A program made the translations under genes and the position numbers. A stretch of DNA of 64,000 nucleotides. Origin: CAXMST01 sp038206985 (GTDB taxonomy: Bacteria; Actinomycetota; Thermoleophilia; Solirubrobacterales; 70-9). The notes beneath the pieces are model-generated. The model made no database searches. It was not told where the DNA came from and saw only the letters and a list, made by a program, of their open reading frames with translations. Every line of letters begins with the position of its first letter. Within the stretch, counting starts at the first letter, position 1. Positions 8,838 to 16,481 of this stretch are shown here, in pieces. Location: NCBI GenBank assembly GCA_038206985.1, contig JBBRAH010000002.1, positions 103,933-167,932 of the forward strand, read 5' to 3'.

Positions 8838-9275
8838 ATGGGATGTGTTGAACCGACCGGCGAGCAACTGCAGCAACTGGCCTCCGATGCCGCCGCCGAC
8901 GATGCCCCGATCACGATGCTCAACATGCTCCGCTTTCGCGAGCAGGCTGCCTACCCGGACGACTTCGACGCCGAGCCTTGCAGCGGCGAGCAGGCCTACG
9001 CCCGCTATGCCGAGGGCGCGCTTGCGGTGATGAGCGCGGTCGGTGGACGTCCGATCTGGGGCGCCGAGGCCCGCCAGCCCGTGATCGCCCCCGGCGACGA
9101 GTGCTGGGACCAGGTCTTCCTCGTCCACTACCCCAGTCGCTCGGCCTTCATCGCGATGGCGACGGATCCCGAGTACCTGGCGATCGTCCCGCACCGGAGC
9201 GCCGCGCTGGCGGACTCACGGCTGATCCTCTGCGATGCGCCGGAGGCCGCGCCGCAGATGTTCGGCAGCGGCTGA
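8838..9275 (+). CDS. DUF1330-like dimeric alpha/beta barrel protein
   Basis: A 145-residue cytosolic protein with the ITMLNMLRFREQA and VFLVHYPSRSAFIAMATDPE segments typical of the DUF1330/NIPSNAP-like ferredoxin fold; function in the family is not settled. A longer reading frame reaches back to 8721, but that would overlap the start of the divergent RTX gene and encodes no recognisable sequence, so the ATG at 8838 (MGCVEPTGEQ) is preferred. It ends 16 bp from the convergent SDR gene. Confidence 0.75.
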   Translation: MGCVEPTGEQLQQLASDAAADDAPITMLNMLRFREQAAYPDDFDAEPCSGEQAYARYAEGALAVMSAVGGRPIWGAEARQPVIAPGDECWDQVFLVHYPSRSAFIAMATDPEYLAIVPHRSAALADSRLILCDAPEAAPQMFGSG

Positions 9276-9291
9276 GCCCGGCCGCCGCCGC

Positions 9292-10170
9292 TCAGTCTCC
9301 GAGCTCGTTGATCTGAGCCGTCCGAACGCTGGTCGAGCGGCCCATCGCCTCGACCTCGGCATCCATCTTCGGCACCATGCTCGGTGCCTCCCGGCTCATC
9401 AGGGCCTCACCGACGCGGCTGTTGATCACGTTGCGGATCCAAAACAGCAGGCGGGCGCTCTTCGGGATGAAGATCCGGTCGCGGCGGGACTCGATCCCGT
9501 CAACGATCAGCTCCGCGCACTTCTCGACCGAGGTGGTCGAGCGCGCCGGCCAGGGGAGCTTGGCCCGCATATCCCGGAAACTCTGCAGCTCGGCGGCCGA
9601 CTCGCGCACGAGGTCGGTGTCGATCCAGGAGGGGTGGATGCTCGCCGCGGTCACCCCGCGCCACCCTACTTCGGCCCGCAGGGCCCGGGTGAACAGCTCG
9701 ACGCCGGCCTTGGAGGCGTTGTAGGAGCCCGCTCCGGGAAGCGGAGCGTAGGAGGCGATCGAGCCGACTATGCCGATCCAGCCGCGGCTCCGCAGCAGGT
9801 GCGGAAGCGTGGCGTGGGCAGTCCGGAAGACGCCGTTGAGGTTGATGTCGATCACGCGGTCGAACGCTTCCGGATCGGTCTTCTCCACGCTTCCGTAGGC
9901 GGCGATACCGGCGTTGCAGAGGACGAGATCGATGCCGCCCAGTTCGGCGACGGTCGCCTCGACCGCGGCCCGCACGGATTCGAGATCGGTGACGTCGGCT
10001 TCGCTGTGGAAGTGCCCGGGTCCCAGGCGCGCGGCCTGGGCTTCCAGCTCCTCGGGCTCGATGCCGGTGAGCGCGATCCGGGCACCCCGCGCAGCTGCTT
10101 CGGCGGCCACGGCCGCCCCGATGCCACGGGCGCCGCCCGTGATGAAGAAGACCTTGCCGTCAAGACTCAT
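9292..10170 (-). CDS. SDR family NAD(P)-dependent oxidoreductase
   Basis: A 292-residue classical short-chain dehydrogenase/reductase. Seen: nucleotide-binding TGGARGIG near residue 11, NAG in LCNAGIAAYG, catalytic Ser in IVGSIASY and the YNASK active site (Tyr/Lys), then IHPSWIDTDLV. The C-terminal extension of about 50 residues (SARLLFWIRNVINSRVGEAL) is hydrophobic/basic and could touch membrane. TAGGGT lies 6 nt before the ATG, so it likely has its own leaderless promoter even though it follows the lipoprotein gene by 9 bp. Substrate unknown. Confidence 0.87.
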   Translation of the reverse strand: MSLDGKVFFITGGARGIGAAVAAEAAARGARIALTGIEPEELEAQAARLGPGHFHSEADVTDLESVRAAVEATVAELGGIDLVLCNAGIAAYGSVEKTDPEAFDRVIDINLNGVFRTAHATLPHLLRSRGWIGIVGSIASYAPLPGAGSYNASKAGVELFTRALRAEVGWRGVTAASIHPSWIDTDLVRESAAELQSFRDMRAKLPWPARSTTSVEKCAELIVDGIESRRDRIFIPKSARLLFWIRNVINSRVGEALMSREAPSMVPKMDAEVEAMGRSTSVRTAQINELGD

Positions 10171-10179
10171 GCGGGCACC

Positions 10180-10944
10180 CTATCCCCCGCTGGGAATCGG
10201 AACCAGCTCGAACGCCGGTTCCTGCTCGGCCGGGACCGCGACCTGCGTCGAGTCGCGCTCGAAGCCGCCCAGCGAGGCCTCCAGGTGATAGTTGCCTGGC
10301 GGGATCGGGCCCAGCTGGAAACGGCCGGAGTCGTCGCTGAGCGCGGTGAAGAGATCGAGGCCGCTGAGCTGGGCGCTGATCAGCGCACCCGCCAGCGGGG
10401 TGCCGTCGGCGCTGCGCACGACTCCGCCGACCCCTGCCGGGGCGAGGTTCGACTCCAGGGTCAGCGTGCTCGCCCCGAAGCTTGCCTGCGGCCGCTCAGG
10501 CTGACCGGCGTCGATCTCCGCCCGGTAGGTGAGTGTCTCGAACCTGCCGTCGTAACTCGCCTCGCTGAGCCGCAGCCGGTAGCGCTGGGGGTTCACCTCA
10601 GCTCCGCTCAGCGTCGCGCTGATCGGCTCCGGCCCCAGCAGGGCCGGCGTCTCGCGGACCAGCTTGGCGGTTGCGACCGCGCCATCGACACCGATCGCGC
10701 TCGTGCCACCGACCCCGCGCAGGATCAGCTCGAGCTTCCCACCCCGCTCCAGGAAGCTGCCCGAGCGCGCTGTCTGCGTGACCGTGATCGGCTCCTCGAC
10801 CGCCTTGGCGGGGGTGGATTCGGCTCCTCCCTCATCGCCACAGGCCGCGATACCGAGAGCCGCGCAGGTCACGAGCAGCGCAGCCAGGGCGCATCTCGCG
10901 CTTCGGCCCGGACGAGGCCGGCGATTGGGGCCTACTGGGATCAA
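10180..10944 (-). CDS. Lipoprotein with carboxypeptidase-regulatory-like (transthyretin-type) domain
   Basis: A 254-residue exported protein. The N-terminus has basic residues, a hydrophobic core and a lipobox ending LGIAAC, predicting a lipid-anchored protein. Residues about 165-235 form a carboxypeptidase-regulatory-like/Cna-B-type beta domain (GGVVRSADGTPLAGALISA, SDDSGRFQLGPIPPGNYHLE). The middle beta-rich part is unassigned. Its start overlaps the stop of the upstream membrane protein by 4 bp (ATGA), so the two are probably made together; both lie downstream of the sigma factor gene. Confidence 0.75.
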   Translation of the reverse strand: MIPVGPNRRPRPGRSARCALAALLVTCAALGIAACGDEGGAESTPAKAVEEPITVTQTARSGSFLERGGKLELILRGVGGTSAIGVDGAVATAKLVRETPALLGPEPISATLSGAEVNPQRYRLRLSEASYDGRFETLTYRAEIDAGQPERPQASFGASTLTLESNLAPAGVGGVVRSADGTPLAGALISAQLSGLDLFTALSDDSGRFQLGPIPPGNYHLEASLGGFERDSTQVAVPAEQEPAFELVPIPSGG

Positions 10945-11552
10945 CTCCGACGCTTGAGGGCGCGCTGGAACGACGGTGCCATGGCAGCCAGCAGCAGCAG
11001 AATGGCCGCCGCCCCGCCGTACTTGCTCGCGATCAGGTCGCCGGCCTTGGCGAACCGATCGCCGACGGCGCCGACGGGGCTCTCGCCGAACAGCAGTGCC
11101 GGCCCACGTCGGCCGGCGGCCTCGTTGCTGATCGACTCGACCTCGTAAACACCCTCGGCGGGCGGCCGCACCGCGAGGATCGGACTCACTGCCTCGCCGC
11201 TGACCTCCGACTGCGACCCGCCTCGCGCGTTGATCGCGACCGGGGCCCCTGTCTGCACTTCGCGGACCACGACCCGCAGGTCGCTCGGCGGCTGGACGGG
11301 GATGTCGCGAGCAGCCGTCACCTCAGCGTAGGAGATATCGATCTCCTCAGCCGGAAGCGTCAACCGCGCCGTGGAGGGGATCGGGGCTCTGCCGTACTTG
11401 TCGGGGTCGCCGTTGGAAGCTCCGAGCAGGGCGTAGATGAGAATTAGGACGGCGCCGATCAGCAGCACCGCGCTGATCGAGATCGCGCCCGCTTCCTGCC
11501 GGAGGAGGAAGCGATCCTCCCGGCCGGCCACCGTGTTGCCCGTGCTGTTCAC
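10941..11552 (-). CDS. Hypothetical membrane protein with two TM segments
   Basis: A 203-residue protein starting at GTG 11552 (MNSTGNTVAGREDRF). It has an N-terminal TM (AISISAVLLIGAVLILIYAL), an extracytoplasmic beta-rich domain of about 130 residues including AEEIDISYAEVTAARDIPVQ, and a C-terminal TM (GGAAAILLLLAAMAPSF) ending in basic RALKRRS. No known family was recognised. The frame is open far upstream, but that sequence is the shadow of the sigma factor gene. It lies 76 bp after the sigma factor stop and overlaps the lipoprotein gene, so sigma factor, membrane protein and lipoprotein could form one unit. Confidence 0.65.
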   Translation of the reverse strand: MNSTGNTVAGREDRFLLRQEAGAISISAVLLIGAVLILIYALLGASNGDPDKYGRAPIPSTARLTLPAEEIDISYAEVTAARDIPVQPPSDLRVVVREVQTGAPVAINARGGSQSEVSGEAVSPILAVRPPAEGVYEVESISNEAAGRRGPALLFGESPVGAVGDRFAKAGDLIASKYGGAAAILLLLAAMAPSFQRALKRRS

Positions 11553-11628
11553 CGCGCCATGGTCCCACGCGGAGCAAGCGGCTGGACGCTTGATCGACCG
11601 CAACAGGGAAGCCGGCACCGCGCTGGCC

Positions 11629-13116
11629 TCAGGGACCGAACTCCTTCGAGACGTCGGCGCCGCCCGCTGAGCCGCCGGAGCCGGAAGATCCACCGGAGGA
11701 CGCTCCAGAGCCACCGGAGGAAGAGGCGGGCGCCGCGGCGGGCAGGCCGAACTCCTGCTCGACCGGCGCCGCGGTGGGCGCGACCGAATCCTGCGGAGCC
11801 CCCTCGGGCGCCGTGGCGACCTCCTGCTCCGCCGCCGGCTCGTGCGAGGGCGCCTTCGCCTTGCCGTCACCCCCGCTCCCGTCGCCACCCTCCCCACCGC
11901 TGGAGCCGGCGCCGCCGGGTCCGTCGCCGAAGCCGTCTTCGGCCACAATCGAGTCGACCAGCGTCCCCAGCGCTGGAGCCGAGCCGGCGATGTGCTCGAT
12001 CGCCTCCGAGCGCCCGCCGGGCTCACCACCCCCCTTTCCGGCGGCCCCCGGCAGGATGCCACCGGCGAAACAGGCTGTTGCCGCCATTCCGGCCCCGGTG
12101 CAGGCCAGCACGAGCTTTCCGGCCGCACCCAGGCCGGCCGCCTTTGCGAGGACGCCCGCACCGGCTGCACCGGCACCACGCGCGCCCACTGATGCGGCAG
12201 CGCTCGTTCCGGGTTCGACGCTCGCGATGCCGTCGCCCACGCTCGTCGCGCTCTCCCGGCCCCGATCGAGCAGGCCCCCGACCCGCTCACCCAGCGAGAG
12301 CTTCTGTTCGCCGAGGCTTCCGGCTACTGCGGTCCACGCCACTCCGGAGCCGAAATCGTGGAGCTGACCGCTGAGTCGCGCGACGAGCTCGTTGCAGTGC
12401 CGGCAGTGGCCGATGTGCTGGAGCGCCTGAAGCCGAGTCTCCTCGTCGCCGGTGCCGGCGACATAGTCGCGGAGCAGCGGCTCCCGCGAGCGGCACCACT
12501 CACCGCTCTCGAGCTCCCCGAGGCGCTCGATCATCTCCCCCACCCCACGTGTGATCTCCTTGCGATAGGCCCGCGGCGAGAGTCCATCCACGAGCGAGCA
12601 GATCTCGTCCGGCTGCAAGCCCCAGCCGTAGCGGAGCAGCATCACGGCGCGGCGCCGCTTGGGCAGGCTGCTCAGCACATCCCGGGCCGCCGAGCCCGTC
12701 TCCGCTCCCTCCGCGAGCTCATCGGGGGCCGGCTGGTGGCTGTCGGCCAGCACCTGGGCGTGGACGTCCTCGATCGGACTCGTCGGCTTGCGCGAGCGCC
12801 TCCGCATCTCCTTGGAGGCGTGGTTTGCGACTGCGGTCAGCAGGTAGGCGCGTAGCTCGTCGTCGCTCATCCGCTCGCCCCGGCCACGAAGCGCGGCGAG
12901 GGTCGACGCCCAGGCATTGGCGTAGACGTCCTCGACCTCCTCGGGCGAGAACGCCGAGCCGAAGGCGCGGGCCACCATCACGCGCGCCGGCTTGCGCAGG
13001 TCGTCGAACAGCACAGCGCAACGCTCGTCCCAGCCGGCCCCCGCCCGGGCACGGCGGAACTTCGTCTCCGACGGACGGGAACGGGCCGATGGATTGCCGG
13101 TCTCGGTACTGCTCAC
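11629..13116 (-). CDS. ECF-type sigma factor fused to zinc-finger anti-sigma-like domain and TM segment
   Basis: A 495-residue protein. Residues about 20-110 resemble sigma-70 region 2 (FGSAFSPEEVEDVYANAWAS, LLTAVANHASKEMRRRSRK); 140-185 resemble region 4 (SLPKRRRAVMLLRYGWGLQP). It continues into a zf-HC2/ZAS-like motif (HIGHCRHCNELVARL), a hydrophobic stretch (KLVLACTGAGMAATACFAG) and a Ser/Gly/Pro-rich tail of about 130 residues ending KEFGP. So a sigma factor seems to carry its own membrane-tethered regulator. The GTG at 13116 is preferred over the TTG at 13128 because GAGGAACCAG sits just upstream as a ribosome site. A 17-bp palindrome lies about 106 bp upstream. Confidence 0.75.
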   Translation of the reverse strand: MSSTETGNPSARSRPSETKFRRARAGAGWDERCAVLFDDLRKPARVMVARAFGSAFSPEEVEDVYANAWASTLAALRGRGERMSDDELRAYLLTAVANHASKEMRRRSRKPTSPIEDVHAQVLADSHQPAPDELAEGAETGSAARDVLSSLPKRRRAVMLLRYGWGLQPDEICSLVDGLSPRAYRKEITRGVGEMIERLGELESGEWCRSREPLLRDYVAGTGDEETRLQALQHIGHCRHCNELVARLSGQLHDFGSGVAWTAVAGSLGEQKLSLGERVGGLLDRGRESATSVGDGIASVEPGTSAAASVGARGAGAAGAGVLAKAAGLGAAGKLVLACTGAGMAATACFAGGILPGAAGKGGGEPGGRSEAIEHIAGSAPALGTLVDSIVAEDGFGDGPGGAGSSGGEGGDGSGGDGKAKAPSHEPAAEQEVATAPEGAPQDSVAPTAAPVEQEFGLPAAAPASSSGGSGASSGGSSGSGGSAGGADVSKEFGP

Positions 13117-13221
13117 CTGGTTCCTCAACCCCGGCGCACAGACCCGCGCCCGGGGGTGCTCCGAACCTAACCGGGCGGCGTCAGGTGGAGCGCAGGTTCA
13201 CCCGCCGCCGCGGCCGCAAAC

Positions 13222-13238
13222 TTCCGCAATTTGCGGAA
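13222..13238. promoter_or_regulatory. 17-bp perfect palindrome TTCCGCAATTTGCGGAA
   Basis: TTCCGCAA and TTGCGGAA are exact inverted arms with a single T between them. It lies about 106 bp upstream of the GTG of the sigma-ZAS fusion gene, a position compatible with an operator, but no DNA-binding protein can be assigned to it. Confidence 0.4.
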
Positions 13239-13244
13239 CTCACG

Positions 13245-13318
13245 GCGGATGCAGGGCTCAGCGGCGTGATTTCGGCTGCGCGGCGTGGCCTCCGCGCTGA
13301 CCGATCACCACGATGGTC
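13245..13318 (-). repeat. Partial copy of the 3' end of the 14096 membrane protein gene
   Basis: This stretch closely matches 14083-14155. In the minus strand it encodes STIVVIGQRGGHAAQPKSRR and a stop, against RRIVVIGRRGGRSAQPKSRR and a stop in the intact neighbour. The similarity stops abruptly on the upstream side, so this is a gene-end fragment left by duplication or recombination rather than a complete gene. Confidence 0.6.
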
Positions 13319-13450
13319 GAGCCGATCGGCGCCACCGGGCTCCGCGGCTGGCTCTCTGACCTCGGGATATGGGCGCGGATCCTGGCTCGGCGGCTGCGAA
13401 ACCGGACCCGCGAGTTCGCCGGTCCGGTCCGGTCCGGTCCGGCAACACGG

Positions 13451-13948
13451 CTACTCGATCTCGAACTCCTGGAGCTGGCCCAGTTTGTAGTGCGGGCCGT
13501 CCTTGCCGGGAATCGGGCAGAGCATCGCGTAGGAACCGGCCTCAATCGGCATCTTGGTCTCGACCGTCTTCGACTTGCCAGGAGCGGCTTCGGCTTCAGC
13601 GATGAGTGTCGCCGAGCCCTTCTCGCCCTCGAGCTTGACCGCTTCGTCGAGGGTGAACCCCTCGTTGATCTTGGCGAAGATCATCACGTGGAACTCCTCG
13701 CCCTGATTGTCGAAGGTGACGGACTTCGTGTCGGCCGTCGGCGTCGCCGACAGGTCGAACTCGTACTCGACCGCGGTCAGCGTCACCTCCTCGGCGCTCT
13801 CAGCGCTCGTCTCGGTGCCCTCACCCCCCGCCGTCGACGATCCCTCGTCGTCGTCCCCGCAGGCCCCGGCGTAAAGCGCCAGCGACGCGACGGCGGCAAC
13901 GGTGGCTGCAACCCGGACATGTGCACGATGGCCCAAAACGATTCGCAA
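13451..13948 (-). CDS. Cupredoxin-like lipoprotein
   Basis: A 165-residue exported protein: basic N-terminus, hydrophobic core (AATVAAVASLALYAG) and a lipobox-like AGAC followed by an acidic/Ser linker. The mature part is a single cupredoxin-like beta domain: a His in EEFHVMIFAKI and a C-terminal Cys...His pair in YAMLCPIPGKDGPHYKLGQ are in the order expected for a type 1 copper site. A role in copper-dependent electron transfer on the outer membrane face is inferred. The TTG at 13948 is preferred because AGGGAG lies 6 nt upstream and it gives a proper signal peptide. Confidence 0.7.
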   Translation of the reverse strand: MRIVLGHRAHVRVAATVAAVASLALYAGACGDDDEGSSTAGGEGTETSAESAEEVTLTAVEYEFDLSATPTADTKSVTFDNQGEEFHVMIFAKINEGFTLDEAVKLEGEKGSATLIAEAEAAPGKSKTVETKMPIEAGSYAMLCPIPGKDGPHYKLGQLQEFEIE

Positions 13949-14095
13949 TGTTCTCTCCCTCAAGAGTCTTCGGACGGACTCGGGAAATATGACGCCGCGG
14001 CCGGACGGCTCGGTCAAGCTGCGCGCGGTGCCCTCGGGCGCGTTCCTCGCAACGGAGTGGGTCAAGCTGTACCCGGCTCGCAGCGGATGCTGGGC

Positions 14096-14692
14096 TCAGC
14101 GGCGTGATTTGGGCTGCGCGGAGCGGCCTCCACGCCGGCCGATCACCACGATCCGTCGGGCGGAGGAGCGCAGACCGATCTCCCGCTGCCGCATCTCGAT
14201 CGCGAAGGCCAGCTCCAGGCTCGCGAGGGTCAGGTAGATCAGGGTGACCGCGAACGAGCAGAAGAACCAGGCGCCGCGACCGAGCGTCTCATCCACCGCC
14301 CAGGCCGCGAGTAGGGCGAGACCGACGGCGAGAATGTGCAGCCCGGCGGCGAAGATCGGATGGCTGGTCTCCGGGTGTATATCCGGCGAGGACTCCCCGG
14401 CACGGCCCTCAAGCCGGCGCTGCGAGTAGGAGGCAAGGAGCGCGAAGGCGATCAGCGCGCCCGAGACGAAGGCGAAGGCCTCGAGCAGCCCGGGGAGACC
14501 CCGCAGGCCGATCAGATACGCGCCCGCGGCCCAGATCGTGACCGTGTAGCCGTAGGGAATGACGGCTGAGCGCAGCGTGCCATCAAGGGTGGAGTCGTAG
14601 CGCCGCGTCGCGCCGCGGATCACATCTGCATCTGAGGGCCTCCGAGCGCTCCCATCACGATCAGCTCCCCTCTTGCCCTGATCGGAAGTCAA
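14096..14692 (-). CDS. Hypothetical four-TM membrane protein
   Basis: About 198 residues. After a polar N-terminus come four hydrophobic segments (YTVTIWAAGAYLIGL, LLEAFAFVSGALIAFALLAS, IFAAGLHILAVGLALLAAWA and WFFCSFAVTLIYLTLASLEL) and a basic C-terminal tail IVVIGRRGGRSAQPKSRR. Family not recognised. The frame is open to 14788, but that would overlap the divergent metallo-hydrolase promoter; TTG 14692 lies 10 nt after a TAGACT hexamer and is a reasonable start. Its 3' end is duplicated at 13245-13318. Confidence 0.6.
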   Translation of the reverse strand: MTSDQGKRGADRDGSARRPSDADVIRGATRRYDSTLDGTLRSAVIPYGYTVTIWAAGAYLIGLRGLPGLLEAFAFVSGALIAFALLASYSQRRLEGRAGESSPDIHPETSHPIFAAGLHILAVGLALLAAWAVDETLGRGAWFFCSFAVTLIYLTLASLELAFAIEMRQREIGLRSSARRIVVIGRRGGRSAQPKSRR

Positions 14693-14777
14693 GAGGCCCA
14701 CGAGTCTACGCCAGCCCCGGTCGATGTCCAGCGCGATTCTCGTGCGGGCCGGCGGCGGCCTGAATAGGATGGCCGCT

Positions 14778-15611
14778 ATGGCGATCAAGATCCATCACCT
14801 CAACTGCGCGACCATGTGCCCGCACGGCAAGAAGTTGCTGACCGGCGAAGGCGGTCTGATGGAGACGGCGGACCTGGTCGCCCACGTACTGCTGATCGAG
14901 GCAGATGACGGCCTCGTGCTCGTCGACACCGGACTGGGCAGCGCCGACGTCGCCGATCCGGGCCGCACAGGCGCCTTCTTCAAGACCATGATCCGCCCCC
15001 TCTACCTGCTCGAGGAGACGGTAATCGAGCAGGTCAAGCGGCTCGGCTTTGAGCCGGCAGACGTGCGTCACATCGTCGTCACCCACCTCGACGTCGACCA
15101 CGCCGGCGGCCTCGGCGATTTCCCCGGCGCGCAGGTCCACGTCTTCGGCGCCGAGCTCGACGCCGCGCTCAAGCCCCGGCTGCGGGACAAGCTGCGCTAC
15201 ATCCAGGCCCAGTGGGCCCATGGCCCGGATTGGGTGCGCTACGAGACCGGTGGCGACGAGTGGTTCGGATTCGAGTCGGTGCGGGCGATCCCGGGACTCG
15301 ATCCGGAGATCGCCATCGTGCCGCTCCAGGGCCACTCTCTCGGCCACTCGGCGGTCGCGGTGCGCAAGGACGAAGGCTGGCTGATGCACTGCGGCGACAG
15401 CTACTTCCATCGCGGGGAGATCGAGACCCCGCCTCGCACCCCACCGGGAACGGCGGCCTTCGAGTCGATCGTCGAGGCCGACCGCAAGCAACGCAAGCTG
15501 AACCAGGAGCGCCTACGGGAACTGGCCGCACGCCACGGCGCGCTGGGCGGCGGCGAGATCGAGATCTTCTGCGCCCACGACCGGCACGAGTTCGAGCGTC
15601 TTCGGGGCTGA
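14778..15611 (+). CDS. MBL-fold metallo-hydrolase (N-acyl homoserine lactonase-like)
   Basis: A 277-residue metallo-beta-lactamase-fold hydrolase. Seen: VVTHLDVDHAGG (HxxxDH metal motif), GHSLGHSAVAV, HCGDSYFH, and the final CAHDRHEFERL whose His completes the dinuclear zinc site. Size and the wide spacing resemble lactonases of the AttM/AiiA branch, so it might open a lactone, but substrate is not proven. ATG 14778 is chosen over 14769 because TAGGAT ends 7 nt before it, matching the local leaderless pattern. Confidence 0.8.
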   Translation: MAIKIHHLNCATMCPHGKKLLTGEGGLMETADLVAHVLLIEADDGLVLVDTGLGSADVADPGRTGAFFKTMIRPLYLLEETVIEQVKRLGFEPADVRHIVVTHLDVDHAGGLGDFPGAQVHVFGAELDAALKPRLRDKLRYIQAQWAHGPDWVRYETGGDEWFGFESVRAIPGLDPEIAIVPLQGHSLGHSAVAVRKDEGWLMHCGDSYFHRGEIETPPRTPPGTAAFESIVEADRKQRKLNQERLRELAARHGALGGGEIEIFCAHDRHEFERLRG

Positions 15612-15635
15612 CGGCCTCGTACGCTCCGGCGTTAC

Positions 15636-16481
15636 TCAGTCCCAGTCGGGCGCGAACGAGGGATTGATCTGCCGGCCGCGGGGATGGGCGAGCTCGGCGA
15701 TCCTGCTGCGCTCCTCGGCGCTCAGCTCGAAGTCGAAGATGTCGAGGTTGGCGGCGCGGTTCTCATGCGAGGAGGAGCGCGGCAGCGCGACGACTTGATC
15801 GTGTTCGATCAGCCAGCGCAGCGCCGTCTGCGCTGCGCTCTTGCCATGGGCCGAGCCGATCTCGGCGAGGACCTCGTCGTCCAGCAGCTCGCCGTGGGCG
15901 AGAGGCGAGTACGCCTCCAGGGCCATTCCGCGCTCGGCGGTCATCTCGAGCAGCTGCGACTGGTCGAGGTAGGGATGCATCTCGACCTGGTTGGCGATAA
16001 GCGGGACCTGTGTCGCCTCCAGCGCCTCGGCCAGCTCATCGGTCGGGAAGTTGCTCACACCGAGGTTGCGGACCTTGCCCTCCTCGCGGAGAGCCGCCAT
16101 CGCCTCGAGCGTGCGCTCGATCGAGACCTCGGGGCTGGGCCAGTGGATGAGCAGAAGGTCGACGTAATCGGTGCCGAGCGCCTTCAGCGAGTCGTCCATC
16201 TGCTCCTCGACCTGGGCCGGCTCGAGCTCCTCGAACCAGAGCTTGGTCGTCAGGAAGATCTCCTCGCGCGGGACGCCGGAGCCGCCGAGTGCGGTCCCGA
16301 CCTCGCGCTCGTTCCCGTAGATACGCGCCGTGTCGATGTGGCGGTAGCCGATCTCGAGCGCGTCGCGCACGGCTGACTCGGCCTCGGAGCCCTCGAGCTC
16401 CCATGTGCCGAGCCCGATCTTGGGGATGGTGACATCGTCGTCGAGGACGACAGCTTGCTGCGGATGTTGGGCGGTGTCCAT
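15636..16481 (-). CDS. Aldo/keto reductase (2,5-diketogluconate reductase-like)
   Basis: A 281-residue NADPH-dependent aldo/keto reductase of the single-domain TIM-barrel family. Seen: IPKIGLGTWELEG, GYRHIDTARIYGNE with catalytic Asp and Tyr, the Lys in FLTTKLW, the His in LLIHWPSP, and VSNFPTDEL with ANQVEMHPYL. TAGGTT lies 6 nt before ATG 16481, so it probably has its own promoter inside the end of the MFS gene. Carbonyl substrate unknown. Confidence 0.88.
   Translation of the reverse strand: MDTAQHPQQAVVLDDDVTIPKIGLGTWELEGSEAESAVRDALEIGYRHIDTARIYGNEREVGTALGGSGVPREEIFLTTKLWFEELEPAQVEEQMDDSLKALGTDYVDLLLIHWPSPEVSIERTLEAMAALREEGKVRNLGVSNFPTDELAEALEATQVPLIANQVEMHPYLDQSQLLEMTAERGMALEAYSPLAHGELLDDEVLAEIGSAHGKSAAQTALRWLIEHDQVVALPRSSSHENRAANLDIFDFELSAEERSRIAELAHPRGRQINPSFAPDWD

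Larger units (their letters stand above)
13117..13450. other. Intergenic region upstream of sigma factor gene, with palindrome, duplicated tail and GGTCC tandem repeat
   Basis: These 334 bases hold no convincing gene. They contain a 17-bp palindrome (13222-13238), a roughly 73-bp segment similar to the end of the membrane protein gene at 14096 (listed separately), and a short tandem array of CCGGT units around 13424-13443. The minus-strand frame ending at 13258 encodes the same C-terminal tail as the neighbour, so the region probably holds the remnant of a duplicated gene. Confidence 0.5.

Noticed and set aside
9235..11148. A 637-codon plus-strand frame
   Set aside because: Shadow of the SDR, lipoprotein and membrane protein genes on the minus strand; no recognisable domain.
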